Origin: CBDDKZ01 sp965230415
Lineage (GTDB): Bacteria > Bacteroidota > Bacteroidia > Cytophagales > JAAEPT01
Direction of reading: 5' to 3'
Assembly (NCBI GenBank): GCA_965230415.1
Contig: CBDDKZ010000005.1
Span: 5,394,001 to 5,458,000 of the forward strand
DNA: 64,000 nt
The number at the start of each line of letters is the position of its first letter. Within the stretch, counting starts at the first letter, position 1. Below the pieces are notes generated by a model. The model did no database searches, was not told the origin of the DNA, and was given only the letters and a program-made list of their open reading frames with translations. The translations under genes were made by a program, and so were the position numbers. This document shows, piece after piece, positions 18,832 through 28,221 of the stretch.

Positions 18832-20184
18832 TTACTCAATCACTACTTTTGCCATTCTGTCCGAATCGCCGGCACTTAACTTCAGCAGGTACATCCCGCT
18901 CGGTAAATTGCTTGTTTCAATAGCATATTGGTTTATTCCTATACTTGCCTGCATGGTATTTTCATGGATCGTATATCCTGCGGTATTTATTAAACTAAAT
19001 CTCACCTCGTCTACTTCATTCATTTGATAGATAATGTTCACCAAATCGGAAGCAGGGTTCGGATACAATTTTAAGCTATTCCCCCCCACTTCTTCATCCA
19101 CACTTAAAGTAGGACATAATATACCTATGCTTAAACTATTGCATCTTCCCGGATAACAGCACAACTCATCGTAAGAAATATGGGCATCTGGATTATAATT
19201 ACATGCCATCATATCGGTACAACCGATTATTAGCTCGGTCTGACATGAACCGTCGTCACATGTAGCAAAAGGGCTGAATTCTAAGTAATTAGGGTCGGTA
19301 CACCCACATTCAAGCGGAAATTTCAAAAACGGACTAAAAATTTCTGGTGCTTCCTCAGAAGCAGGTTGGGTACCTACCAGTGTGATCTTATCCTCTTCAG
19401 CCGACAGACTCGTATCTCTAACGACTATATTAAGGTTAAACGCGCTTAATTCTCCCGCAGTAGTAACTTGTGCCAACAATATCCTGTTTGAGCTCAACGG
19501 ACCCCGGGGGTCATCGCCCGTCGAAATCATGTTGAAAGATTCGCTGTAATAGCTGGAATCTACCGTTTCACTACCAAAAACCGATTCCGGATCAGGGTCT
19601 GGTAATACCACCTGAATATCGTAGTTCTCCATTTCAAACTCCTGCAGTCCATCGGCGCTTGTAAGGGCAAGCCCCATCTCATCACTTTGATTAATTAGAA
19701 GTCCACCTTCGATTTCAGCCTCTCCCCCATCATTATTCACTCCTCCAACAACGGAGCCGTCGTTATCTTCCGATTTTAGCACACCATAGTGGTCTTCCGT
19801 TGATTTTCCGATGGTGAGCCAACTGTCTAGGGCAACCGTATTTTCATCTAATCTACTGGCCCGTATATCATAACCATAAGTTTCACCCCGGTCCTGATTA
19901 TTCCAAATGAGGTCTGTACATTGGATCATAAAGGGGTAATCCTCATTACCAAATACTTCCAAGAGTTCAAATCGCGGATCCAATTCCAAGAATATACGAT
20001 AGGTCTTAGATCCTTTAAAAAGTATGGTCGTGCTATCATCATCAAAAATATTGGTTTCATCAAACTCATCAGAAACATAGTAGAGCTCAATATTCACATT
20101 ATCCACCTGAGCTACAACAGGTGTCCATGCCACTACAATCAAGCATAAAAGGATAATAGATATAAAACGTGCTAATTTCATCAT
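18832..20184 (-). CDS. YYVSD-domain protein with two Cys-rich units and T9SS sorting domain
   Basis: ~450 residues from the paired ATGs at 20179-20184; a longer frame from 20274 would overlap the preceding receptor gene by ~80 bases and put a false hydrophobic stretch before the signal peptide. Signal peptide ends near PVVAQ. A divergent YYVSD domain (IELYYVSDEFDETN, VALDSWLTIGKS, GVLKSEDNDGSVVGG) is followed by two Cys-rich units (CGCTDPNYLEF, GCTDMMACNYNPDAH). The end is a type A T9SS sorting domain (LYPNPASDLVNI, LPSGMYLLKL). It begins 7 bases after the TonB-dependent receptor stop, so the two are very likely cotranscribed and may act together at the outer membrane (inference). Confidence 0.88.
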   Translation of the reverse strand: MMKLARFISIILLCLIVVAWTPVVAQVDNVNIELYYVSDEFDETNIFDDDSTTILFKGSKTYRIFLELDPRFELLEVFGNEDYPFMIQCTDLIWNNQDRGETYGYDIRASRLDENTVALDSWLTIGKSTEDHYGVLKSEDNDGSVVGGVNNDGGEAEIEGGLLINQSDEMGLALTSADGLQEFEMENYDIQVVLPDPDPESVFGSETVDSSYYSESFNMISTGDDPRGPLSSNRILLAQVTTAGELSAFNLNIVVRDTSLSAEEDKITLVGTQPASEEAPEIFSPFLKFPLECGCTDPNYLEFSPFATCDDGSCQTELIIGCTDMMACNYNPDAHISYDELCCYPGRCNSLSIGILCPTLSVDEEVGGNSLKLYPNPASDLVNIIYQMNEVDEVRFSLINTAGYTIHENTMQASIGINQYAIETSNLPSGMYLLKLSAGDSDRMAKVVIE

Positions 20185-20191
20185 TACTTTT

Positions 20192-23100
20192 TTATAGTGA
20201 GTAACCAATACTGAATGAATAATAAGTACCATAACGATAACGGTCAAAGTCGATATAACCATCGTCAAAGGCATAGGCTCTAACGAAGGGCTGATTAAGC
20301 AAATTGCGCATCTTCAAGCCAACTTTGAAATGCTGCCCCAGCCTTTTGGATATTTTGACATCTACCATATGCCGCGGCATCTCAAATACATTCACTAAAT
20401 CGGGCAGGTCGCCCGTAGCCTTTAGAATAGCCAGCTTTTCTCCCTGAACATTGTAAGAAGTGGTTACGATTAAGCCCAATGCATCACTATTATAAGAGAT
20501 TGTTGCATTGATAAGGTAAGGTGCTTGTCCAAACATTGGATGTGTTAACTCTTCATTACTAAAGGTAGAAAGCAATACTGATCGTGATCGTATCAATGTC
20601 ACGTTACCACTGATCGATAAGTTATTCCAGAAAGGCTTTATGTACTTATTCATCACATCACCTTCTGAGGCACTGACGGTGTCAATAGCCATTTCCATTG
20701 ATAGCGCCCCTTCAATTTCAAGTCCATATACCGAGGAAGAAGGAGCATTGTCCCAGTAGAATCCGTCTGGTCGCTCCAAAAATTGAATATGATTCTGAAT
20801 ATCTTTGTAAAAGAAGCTTAATGTGGTGTTGTATTTGCGTTCGTATTTTTCGATACGTATATCATAATTGTGTATGGTCGTTGTTTTTAGAAAAGGATTT
20901 CCTCCCAGTCGATCAGCCAGGTAAAAATCATACAATTGTACAGATGTTAATTCGCGAATAGTTGGTCTTGACAAACTCTTACCGTAACTCAGACGAAGGT
21001 TAAGCGGTTTCTTTTTGTCACCGCGAACACGGTAAATCAAATTAACACTCGGTAGCCAGTCGTTTCTATCAACGAATCCAGGCACATAAAACCCACCGGA
21101 GTTGGCCGCTCGAATTGGATCGTTGTAACTTATTTTATTATCGTAGAACAAAATATTATCCGATGCTATTAATGTCTTTTCGAAGCGCACTCCTCCCATG
21201 AGCCGGATTCGATCAACAACTTCTACATCTAACATCCCATAAGCGGCCTGCACCTGTGAACGTCCGATGTATTCATCTTCATCGATCCTGTCTTCTTCTA
21301 TACTACCATCGTTCTCGCCTCCACTATATCTGTTCTCTCTGTCAAAAATTAGATCTTGAAGGTAATTATTGTATTCATCACCCGTATAAATTCCTTCCGG
21401 ATCTCTAACGTTAAGATTTACTCCGATAGCATCCGCTTTTCGTGATAAGTCGGTCAGTAACACACCTGTAATAAAACTTCGCTTTAGACTTTCATCCCAT
21501 TTTCTTACGATCGGAATATTTAAATCAACTCCGGCATTGAATTGGTTTTCACTCAATTCCCTCCAAGAACGTTTTGGTTCGTCAAAATTCCCCAGGTTAA
21601 TCGTTGAAAGGGAGCCATCAGTCAGGTCGACATTATTGTTATAGGCCAATTCCCTAAAATCAAGATCGTTACGATCTCCTTTCGAATAGGACACGTTGGA
21701 GGTCAGACGTATTTCCGTTTTAGGAAAGAAATGCTTTGTGCTTGCCTGATAGAGCAATCTTTTTCTTTCTACATATACCTGATTAATAGTATTTGTCAAC
21801 TTGTTCGGAACATCCAAAATCCCTTCGGCATGACGCACAAAATTCTCACCCCAGAAATTAGGCATAAACAGCACGCGAATACTATGATTGCTTGAAAGTC
21901 TGTAGCTAATATTGGCCATAAAACTCCAGGTATTTGATATTCTGCTGAAATCCTGAATAGCATTGTAAGCCTGATCTATGTAAACGCCATCCGATTGCAG
22001 TTCGGTAGACTGAGTTTTGAGTGCATTGTCCTGAAAACGAATCAAAGTAGCTTCGTCATCATAGCGAACGCCATTTGCATAACGGAAAGCGAACATATAC
22101 CCTAGTTTTCGATTAAGCAATCGCGTTTGATTACCAAAAGCCAGGCTATGACTGTGCATTACCGGTGCATTTCTCTTAAAGGGGAACCAGGAATTGTTAT
22201 TAAATGAATTATTCTTTGCCAAGAATTCAGCCTGTGAGTCATTGTCCTGATCGTCGAAAAAGCTTTGTGGATACTCCGCTTCAAATTCAGCCTGAGCAAG
22301 GTCTACAGCCATCTGATCTCCAACATCGCGACTGGACAGGTAACCCATTTCTACCAATCCCAAATTCCTTACTAAATTATCATTGGTTCCTTCGGTAACC
22401 CCATATTCTGTCAACTGATCGCCTATGCCAAGTACGCTAAATTTTTCGTACCACGAGGTGCTAAGACTAGGTACCAAATTGAGGTTGGTCAAATCATCGG
22501 GAGCATCTCTAAAACCATCATCGTAACCTAACCAATCGGTGGAACTTCCGTCGGAACGAAGTACCTCACGAAAACTAACGTTATTATTATAGGTAAAACT
22601 TGTTGTATAGTTTAACAGTAATTTTTCGGGATAATTCCGTGATTCGACAGACACAAAAGCGCCAGACCAATCGCCGGGTAACTTCGGACTTTGTGTTTTA
22701 TAGATCGTGATATTGTCCACCATATTAGCGGGGAAGATATCCAGCTTCACGTTATTGGTAAGGGGGTCGAGCGTCGGTATTCTCGCCCCGTTAAAAGCCG
22801 TAACCACGTAGCGGTCTGCCAGTCCTCTGACAGAAACGAACCCGCTAACCGTTGATACTCCCGGCACACGCTGAATCGCTGCGGACAAGTTATTATCTCC
22901 GGACTTGTTCATGGCTTCAAAGGAAAGGACCTCTATATTTTGCCCGGCATTTTTAGTTTTATTATTGGCCGCGGCGTCAGAACTTTTATCGTCATATATT
23001 TCAATCACGGCTCCGGACAGCATGGTAGAACTCATCCCCATTGTTGTGTTTTGAATCTTTATTTCTCCTTCTTTCACGGTTATCTGAACACGTACCGTAT

Positions 23101-23338
23101 CAAATCCCATGGAGTAGAATAATAAAGTTTGCGGAACATTTGCCGGCACCTTTACTTCATAATCGCCATTAAGGTCGGTCATAACATTTGTCGGCGTTTC
23201 GCCGGTAAGTTGTACCAATGCGAAGGGAATCGGTTCCCCATCTTCATCACTTACTTTTCCTCTTACCGTTCCCTGGCCAAACGCTACAGCCAGGGAAATA
23301 ACACAAAAGAATATACTTACTGCTGTCTTTTTCATCAT
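20192..23338 (-). CDS. TonB-dependent outer-membrane receptor with CarboxypepD_reg-like N-terminus
   Basis: 1048 residues. Signal peptide at 1-21 (AVAFGQ); CarboxypepD_reg-like/DUF4480-type beta-sandwich at ~22-110 (VRGKVSDEDGEPIPFALV, DLNGDYEVKVP); plug domain at ~125-260 (AIQRVPGVSTVSGFVSVRGL, RIPTLDP); then a beta-barrel ending in aromatic YYSFSIGYSL. It imports a ligand across the outer membrane using TonB energy; the ligand is not evident. No SusD partner is adjacent. Instead it lies inside an operon of YYVSD-domain secreted proteins (upstream gene ends 40 bases before; downstream gene starts 7 bases after), which suggests that one of them delivers or binds its substrate, or that the receptor supports their export (inference). 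Confidence 0.93.
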   Translation of the reverse strand: MMKKTAVSIFFCVISLAVAFGQGTVRGKVSDEDGEPIPFALVQLTGETPTNVMTDLNGDYEVKVPANVPQTLLFYSMGFDTVRVQITVKEGEIKIQNTTMGMSSTMLSGAVIEIYDDKSSDAAANNKTKNAGQNIEVLSFEAMNKSGDNNLSAAIQRVPGVSTVSGFVSVRGLADRYVVTAFNGARIPTLDPLTNNVKLDIFPANMVDNITIYKTQSPKLPGDWSGAFVSVESRNYPEKLLLNYTTSFTYNNNVSFREVLRSDGSSTDWLGYDDGFRDAPDDLTNLNLVPSLSTSWYEKFSVLGIGDQLTEYGVTEGTNDNLVRNLGLVEMGYLSSRDVGDQMAVDLAQAEFEAEYPQSFFDDQDNDSQAEFLAKNNSFNNNSWFPFKRNAPVMHSHSLAFGNQTRLLNRKLGYMFAFRYANGVRYDDEATLIRFQDNALKTQSTELQSDGVYIDQAYNAIQDFSRISNTWSFMANISYRLSSNHSIRVLFMPNFWGENFVRHAEGILDVPNKLTNTINQVYVERKRLLYQASTKHFFPKTEIRLTSNVSYSKGDRNDLDFRELAYNNNVDLTDGSLSTINLGNFDEPKRSWRELSENQFNAGVDLNIPIVRKWDESLKRSFITGVLLTDLSRKADAIGVNLNVRDPEGIYTGDEYNNYLQDLIFDRENRYSGGENDGSIEEDRIDEDEYIGRSQVQAAYGMLDVEVVDRIRLMGGVRFEKTLIASDNILFYDNKISYNDPIRAANSGGFYVPGFVDRNDWLPSVNLIYRVRGDKKKPLNLRLSYGKSLSRPTIRELTSVQLYDFYLADRLGGNPFLKTTTIHNYDIRIEKYERKYNTTLSFFYKDIQNHIQFLERPDGFYWDNAPSSSVYGLEIEGALSMEMAIDTVSASEGDVMNKYIKPFWNNLSISGNVTLIRSRSVLLSTFSNEELTHPMFGQAPYLINATISYNSDALGLIVTTSYNVQGEKLAILKATGDLPDLVNVFEMPRHMVDVKISKRLGQHFKVGLKMRNLLNQPFVRAYAFDDGYIDFDRYRYGTYYSFSIGYSL

Positions 23339-23378
23339 CGTCCTTAAGGTTCCCGTGTACCCTAAGTTAAAGTCTACA

Positions 23379-26084
23379 CTATAATTTAATTACCTTGGTC
23401 GTAAGTGTTTGGTCACCACCCAACAGTCTTAACTCATAAACACCCTGCGGCAACGAAGTTAAGTCTATCTCTACATCCTGATCCATTACCATACCGCTTT
23501 TAACAGCCTGGCCCTGCGCATCAAATAACTGGTAATTCCAGTTAGTGCCCAATGCTTGTTCGCCCACGTAATTCACCGTAATCGTTTCAATACTTGGATT
23601 CGGGAAAACTTCGAAATAACGTGCAAAATGCAAGCCACTGTTTAAGCCGGTGATTATACACGAGCCATCATCATCTGTAGCGTTAGGGTCGTAATTTGGC
23701 GCATCCGGGTTGGTACATCCGGGAATCTCCAGCGCATCGCAAATGCTGTCACCGTCGGTATCAATAATTCTCAGGGTATCTCCTTCACATTCTGTACAGC
23801 TGTCTACAGGCACAAGGCAGGTACCATCGTCAATGGTAGCATCCATATCGTAATTACAGGCTGAATCGATTGTACATCCCAACTTTCTTTCCAGTACTTT
23901 GATACCGCTCAAACGGTCGTCCTGAAATTCTTCTCCGATCGGGTTCTTGGCAACGTAGCGTTGCGTGCCACCATCTGGTGTTCCAATTTGGATATTCAAT
24001 TCAAAAGTAAATGCTCCGGTTGTTGTTATTTGAGCAATCAAAACGCGATTGCTCTCTGTAGGACCTGTTGCACCACCCAAGGCTGCCCATGAACCCTGGT
24101 TCGTGATTAGTGTATCTTCGCTATTCTCATCAGCAAAAATGCTCAAGTCTACATTTCCTACCACTGTTGTTTCCACCGGGCTGCCGGCAACTAATCCATC
24201 TGCAGTGGTAAGTGCTATGCCCGCAAGCACATCATCATTTACTAAAAGACCACCGGCAACACCTTCACTACCACCGTCGTTGTTTGCTCCACCTACAATT
24301 GATCCATCATTGTCTTCCGATTTAAGCACACCTAAATGTGCATCAGATGCACCTCCTACAGCAACCCAGGAATCCAGGGCTACGGTATTTTCATCGAGGC
24401 GATTATCTCCGATAGATTCGCCTGTCGACTCTCCCCTGTCTGCATTGTTAAAAAATTCGGTAGAGGTCGCTAACATCAAAGTATGATCGTCGTTACCATA
24501 TACTGCCTGAAAGTTATACCCCGGCAACATATCTATGTAAATTCGGTAAGTGGCAGCACCTTCAGGAAGCATTCCGCCATCAGTATCACCTGCATCATTG
24601 GCATCTGAGACGTAGTAAACCTCACAAATTACATCCTCCAGGCCTTTAATTACTTCGTCACAATCAGGTATGTTATTATTGTTTAGATCGATAGCTACTA
24701 CCTGGTTACCGTCACATTCTTCACATTCCGGATCAGGAATTGCACAAGTACCATTGTCCAGAACAGCATCGGCATCATAGTTACAGGCATCGCTGTTGGT
24801 ACAGCCCATTTGTAGTGAGTCACAAATATCATCATTATTTTGATCTACCAGTACCGCTACACCATTTTCACAAATCTCACACGCTCCGGGCAGCACGCAA
24901 GATCCATTGTCAAATACCGCAGTCTCATCGTAATTACAAGCATCGCTGTTGGTACATCCCATTTGCAAGGAATCACATATGTCATCATTATTTTCATCGA
25001 CAAGCACCGCCTGTCCGTTTTCACAAACCTCACATTCTCCCGGAAGTATACAGCTGGCATCATCGAAAACTGCTAACTGGTCATAGTTACAAGCATTCAC
25101 ATCGGTACATCCCATTTGTAAAGAATCACAAATATCGTCGTTATTTTCATCGATAAGTACCGCAATGCCATTTTCACAAACTTCACATTCCATCGGAAGT
25201 ACACAACTGCCATCATCTTCCGTAGCATCCGGATTGAAATTACAAGCAGTAGTATCGGTACAACCGGGAACCGAAGTATTAGGAAAAGTTAAAGATGCCA
25301 ATACAATCTCGTCTCCTACCGGGTTTGAGGCAACATAACGTTCGACACCTCCTGCCGGTGTACCTATTTGAATATTCAATTCAAAGGATAAGTCACCATC
25401 TGTTGTAATTTGAGCGATCAGTACGCTGTTTCCGGCGGTAGCACCTGTAGCACCACCCAAGGCAGCCCAAGAACCGCCATTCGTTTCCAAAACACCACTG
25501 CTATTCTCATCTGCAAACATACTCAGGTCCAAATCACCTACGGTTGTAACCTCTACCGGAGTTCCCGGCAACAAACCATCTGCTGTCGTTAATGGGATAC
25601 CTGCATTTGCATCGTCATTTGCGAGCAAGCCACCAGCAACACCTTCGCTTCCACCATCGTTATTGGTACCGCCTACAATAGAGCCGTCAGTATCTTCTGA
25701 CTTCAACACACCGAGGTGTTCATCGGTAGCACCGCCTACCGAAATCCAAGAGTCAACAGCAACCGTATTTTCATCCACACGATTGTCTCCAATCGCTTCT
25801 CCTGTTTGCTCACCACGATCTGCGTTATTAAAAAATTCGGTAGTAGTAGCTATGCGTAAGGTATGGTTATCATTTCCATATACAGCCTGAAAGTTGTAAC
25901 CAGGCAACATATCAGCATAAACTCTGTAAGTAACAGCACCTTCTGCAAGCGCACCTCCATCTGTATCAGTTGCATCATTGGCATCTGAGATGTAGTAGGT
26001 TTCAACAATGATATTTTCCAATCCGTTTTGCGCTTGCACGAGGCTAAACGTCAAAAGGAAAATTAATGCAACAAATTGTCTCAT
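23379..26084 (-). CDS. protein with two YYVSD domains, Cys-rich repeats and T9SS sorting domain
   Basis: 901 residues. Signal peptide at 1-18 (TFSLVQAQ). First YYVSD domain ~20-265 (ETYYISDANDATDTDGG), then four Cys-rich units of ~51 residues (GCTDTTACNFNPDATEDDGS; DENNDDICDSLQM loops), a second YYVSD domain ~480-735 (CEVYYVSDANDAGDTDGG), two further units (GCTIDSACNY, GCTNPDAPNY), and a type A sorting domain (VFPNPSIETITVNY, LPQGVYELRLLGG). Its units are diverged, unlike those of the two giant genes. It is the same modular plan as the 2481-residue protein on a smaller scale. Position in the operon: 33 bases after 26118 and 40 bases before the receptor start. Confidence 0.92.
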   Translation of the reverse strand: MRQFVALIFLLTFSLVQAQNGLENIIVETYYISDANDATDTDGGALAEGAVTYRVYADMLPGYNFQAVYGNDNHTLRIATTTEFFNNADRGEQTGEAIGDNRVDENTVAVDSWISVGGATDEHLGVLKSEDTDGSIVGGTNNDGGSEGVAGGLLANDDANAGIPLTTADGLLPGTPVEVTTVGDLDLSMFADENSSGVLETNGGSWAALGGATGATAGNSVLIAQITTDGDLSFELNIQIGTPAGGVERYVASNPVGDEIVLASLTFPNTSVPGCTDTTACNFNPDATEDDGSCVLPMECEVCENGIAVLIDENNDDICDSLQMGCTDVNACNYDQLAVFDDASCILPGECEVCENGQAVLVDENNDDICDSLQMGCTNSDACNYDETAVFDNGSCVLPGACEICENGVAVLVDQNNDDICDSLQMGCTNSDACNYDADAVLDNGTCAIPDPECEECDGNQVVAIDLNNNNIPDCDEVIKGLEDVICEVYYVSDANDAGDTDGGMLPEGAATYRIYIDMLPGYNFQAVYGNDDHTLMLATSTEFFNNADRGESTGESIGDNRLDENTVALDSWVAVGGASDAHLGVLKSEDNDGSIVGGANNDGGSEGVAGGLLVNDDVLAGIALTTADGLVAGSPVETTVVGNVDLSIFADENSEDTLITNQGSWAALGGATGPTESNRVLIAQITTTGAFTFELNIQIGTPDGGTQRYVAKNPIGEEFQDDRLSGIKVLERKLGCTIDSACNYDMDATIDDGTCLVPVDSCTECEGDTLRIIDTDGDSICDALEIPGCTNPDAPNYDPNATDDDGSCIITGLNSGLHFARYFEVFPNPSIETITVNYVGEQALGTNWNYQLFDAQGQAVKSGMVMDQDVEIDLTSLPQGVYELRLLGGDQTLTTKVIKL

Positions 26085-26117
26085 GATGATTGTAGTTTTA
26101 GTATTTCTTATCGTTTT

Positions 26118-26864
26118 TTAGTGCTTTGAATCGTAGGTAAAGTCGTCTATCTGAAATTCACCACGCTGCGGATTTTTCGCAACATATACTTCAGGGTTAC
26201 CATAAGGATCGCGTACCTGAACATTCAATTCGAGGTGTAAATCGCCGTTCGTTGTAAGTTGTGCTATAAGCACCGTATTAGACGCCGTGGGCCCTACTGT
26301 TTTTGACCCTACGGCCCAGGTACCGTTATTTGTTTTGAAGGTTCCGGATGTATCTGTCTTATCGAAAGTGGAAAGGTCGAGTCCAAAACTGATCATTGTT
26401 GGTAAAGAGCCATTCATAAGTCCATCTTTCACCGACAGTTTCGCTTTGTTCTTCACATAACTTGAGCCTTCCGCATCTTCCTTTAAAAGAATTCCCCAGA
26501 GCGACTGAGCCCCTGTTCCTATTGTCAGCCAGGAATCCAGGGCAGCATTTCCTTCATCGAGCCGCTTATAATGTACCATTGATGCCTGCGTACCTCCATA
26601 CAACGAATCGTTGAAGAATCGCGTAGTAGTAGATATTTTTAAGTCATGCTTTTCATTTCCAAAAACCGCCTGCAACTCGTAACCGTCGGCCATATCAACA
26701 AATATTCTGTAGGTGACAGAGCCAGCTGGCAAAGCTCCTTCCTGCTTATCGGCTCTATAATATTCCTCTACAATAAGCCCCTCCACTCCCGGTGTCTGAG
26801 ATTGAGAACAGGCGAAAAACGGCACAAGAAGGCACACAAAAGCTAACAGGAAGATGCGCTCCAT
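26118..26864 (-). CDS. stand-alone YYVSD-domain protein
   Basis: 248 residues consisting of a signal peptide (LLVPFFACSQSQ) and one YYVSD domain (VEEYYRADKQEGALPAGSVT, MADGYELQAVFGN, LDSWLTIG, ASNTVLIAQLTTNGDLHLE). It lacks the Cys-rich units and any sorting domain, so it defines the minimal domain unit. A Cys near residue 19 may be a lipobox, but the context (FFAC) is poor. It may remain periplasmic or be a lipoprotein and could assemble with the larger paralogues (inference). It lies between two related genes with short gaps (56 and 33 bases). Confidence 0.85.
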   Translation of the reverse strand: MERIFLLAFVCLLVPFFACSQSQTPGVEGLIVEEYYRADKQEGALPAGSVTYRIFVDMADGYELQAVFGNEKHDLKISTTTRFFNDSLYGGTQASMVHYKRLDEGNAALDSWLTIGTGAQSLWGILLKEDAEGSSYVKNKAKLSVKDGLMNGSLPTMISFGLDLSTFDKTDTSGTFKTNNGTWAVGSKTVGPTASNTVLIAQLTTNGDLHLELNVQVRDPYGNPEVYVAKNPQRGEFQIDDFTYDSKH

Positions 26865-26920
26865 AAGAAATGATGTTTAAATACAGTTTCCGGATAATTG
26901 TTTTACCCGGAAACCGCTTA

Positions 26921-28153
26921 TTATTCTTTGATAATCTGAGTTGTAGTTTGTCCTTTTTCGGAAGTAAGTGTCAAAAGGTATATTCCGTTTGGAAGTTCAG
27001 ACAAATCTATTTTTTGTCCCGATTCCAAATTACCTGACTCATAATTTACTCCTAGCATATCGCTAATACGATAAGTTGTCGTTCTATTATTCCATGCTGC
27101 ATCCAACACAACGCTCACGTGGTTATCTACCGGGTTAGGGAATACCGCGTGAAAATATGTCACTGCCTCATTGTTAGAAACTGCTACACATTCTGTAAGG
27201 CGTTGGCAAGGTGCTGCTGAAGTGATACTCAAATCAGCTCTTTTGTAAAAAGCAGAAACTGAAGTAGGTTGTGTCGGAGGTCCTGAAAGCACCAGGCTAT
27301 CATCAGGAACCTGATTCCATACGAAGCGAACTGCATCGCTACATTCACCATTATTAACACCATCTGTACCTACACATAATTCAGCGGCATGCGAATTCTT
27401 CACCTGTACAAAAATGTTCAACTTCGCTTCAAGAACACCAGTAGTTGTCAATTGAGCTACTACATAAGCACCATTCTGAATTAAAGTATCATTACCAAAT
27501 CCACCAAGCATTGCCCAAGAACCATTATCAGTTTCGAAAGGACCAGGATGATTTTCCGTGCCTAAAACATCTAAATTTAAATCCCCTACAACCGTTAACT
27601 CTTTTACTGTTCCGTCGATCTCATGCATGCCATCATTTTCATTGATGTTAGTAGACATACACGGCACATTATTAGTAATTAAGCCATTATCGTTATTAGT
27701 ACCCCCAATTACAGAACCGTCCAGGTCGTAGCAGGCAGGAGCCCCAACAGCACTTTCTGAAACAGCACCAATAGATAACCAAGAATCAAGAGCTACCGTA
27801 TTATCTTCCAGGCGACTTAATCTTATTTCACCGGCAGTTGATTCACCTCGGTCTTCGTTATTAAAAAATTCAGTAGTAGTAGCAATTCGAAGTGGGTTTG
27901 TTTCATTTCCGTATACCGCACGTACTTCATATCCCCGTTTCAACATCATGTATATTCTATAGGTGGTAGCTCCTTCCGCTAAAGTACCTCCATCGGTATC
28001 AGCCGCATCTGTAGCATCGGCAACATAATATGTTTCAACAAAAACAGAATCCAAAGCATCTTTATGTGCACCCTGGAAACTTTGGGCCGCTGTATATACA
28101 GTAGGTATAGTTAAAAGTGCCCCAAGTAAAATAATATTGTAAAATCTTCTCAT
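26921..28153 (-). CDS. YYVSD-domain protein with T9SS sorting domain, first gene of operon
   Basis: 410 residues. Signal peptide at 1-23 (TVYTAAQ). YYVSD domain at ~30-275 (VETYYVADATDAADTDGG, VALDSWLSIGAVSESAVG, YDLDGSVIGGTNNDNG), with an insertion carrying extra cysteines. There are no GCTD units. A type A T9SS sorting domain closes the protein (VFPNPVDNHVSVVL, LPNGIYLLTLTS). It is the most upstream gene of the probable operon that runs to 17708 and has a -7-like promoter element 60 bases before the start. Confidence 0.88.
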   Translation of the reverse strand: MRRFYNIILLGALLTIPTVYTAAQSFQGAHKDALDSVFVETYYVADATDAADTDGGTLAEGATTYRIYMMLKRGYEVRAVYGNETNPLRIATTTEFFNNEDRGESTAGEIRLSRLEDNTVALDSWLSIGAVSESAVGAPACYDLDGSVIGGTNNDNGLITNNVPCMSTNINENDGMHEIDGTVKELTVVGDLNLDVLGTENHPGPFETDNGSWAMLGGFGNDTLIQNGAYVVAQLTTTGVLEAKLNIFVQVKNSHAAELCVGTDGVNNGECSDAVRFVWNQVPDDSLVLSGPPTQPTSVSAFYKRADLSITSAAPCQRLTECVAVSNNEAVTYFHAVFPNPVDNHVSVVLDAAWNNRTTTYRISDMLGVNYESGNLESGQKIDLSELPNGIYLLTLTSEKGQTTTQIIKE

Positions 28154-28213
28154 CTTCAGTTTTCTTTATTAAAAAAGATAGTTTTGGTCTACATTTAGTA
28201 CTTATAGACGCCG

Positions 28214-28221
28214 CAAAATTA
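28214..28221 (-). promoter_or_regulatory. putative -7 promoter element of the YYVSD/TonB operon
   Basis: Minus-strand TAATTTTG followed by CGGC fits the Bacteroidota TAnnTTTG consensus and leaves a leader of ~55 bases before the ATG at 28153. A TTG lies 14 bases upstream, closer than the usual -33 spacing, so the -33 assignment is uncertain. Confidence 0.45.
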
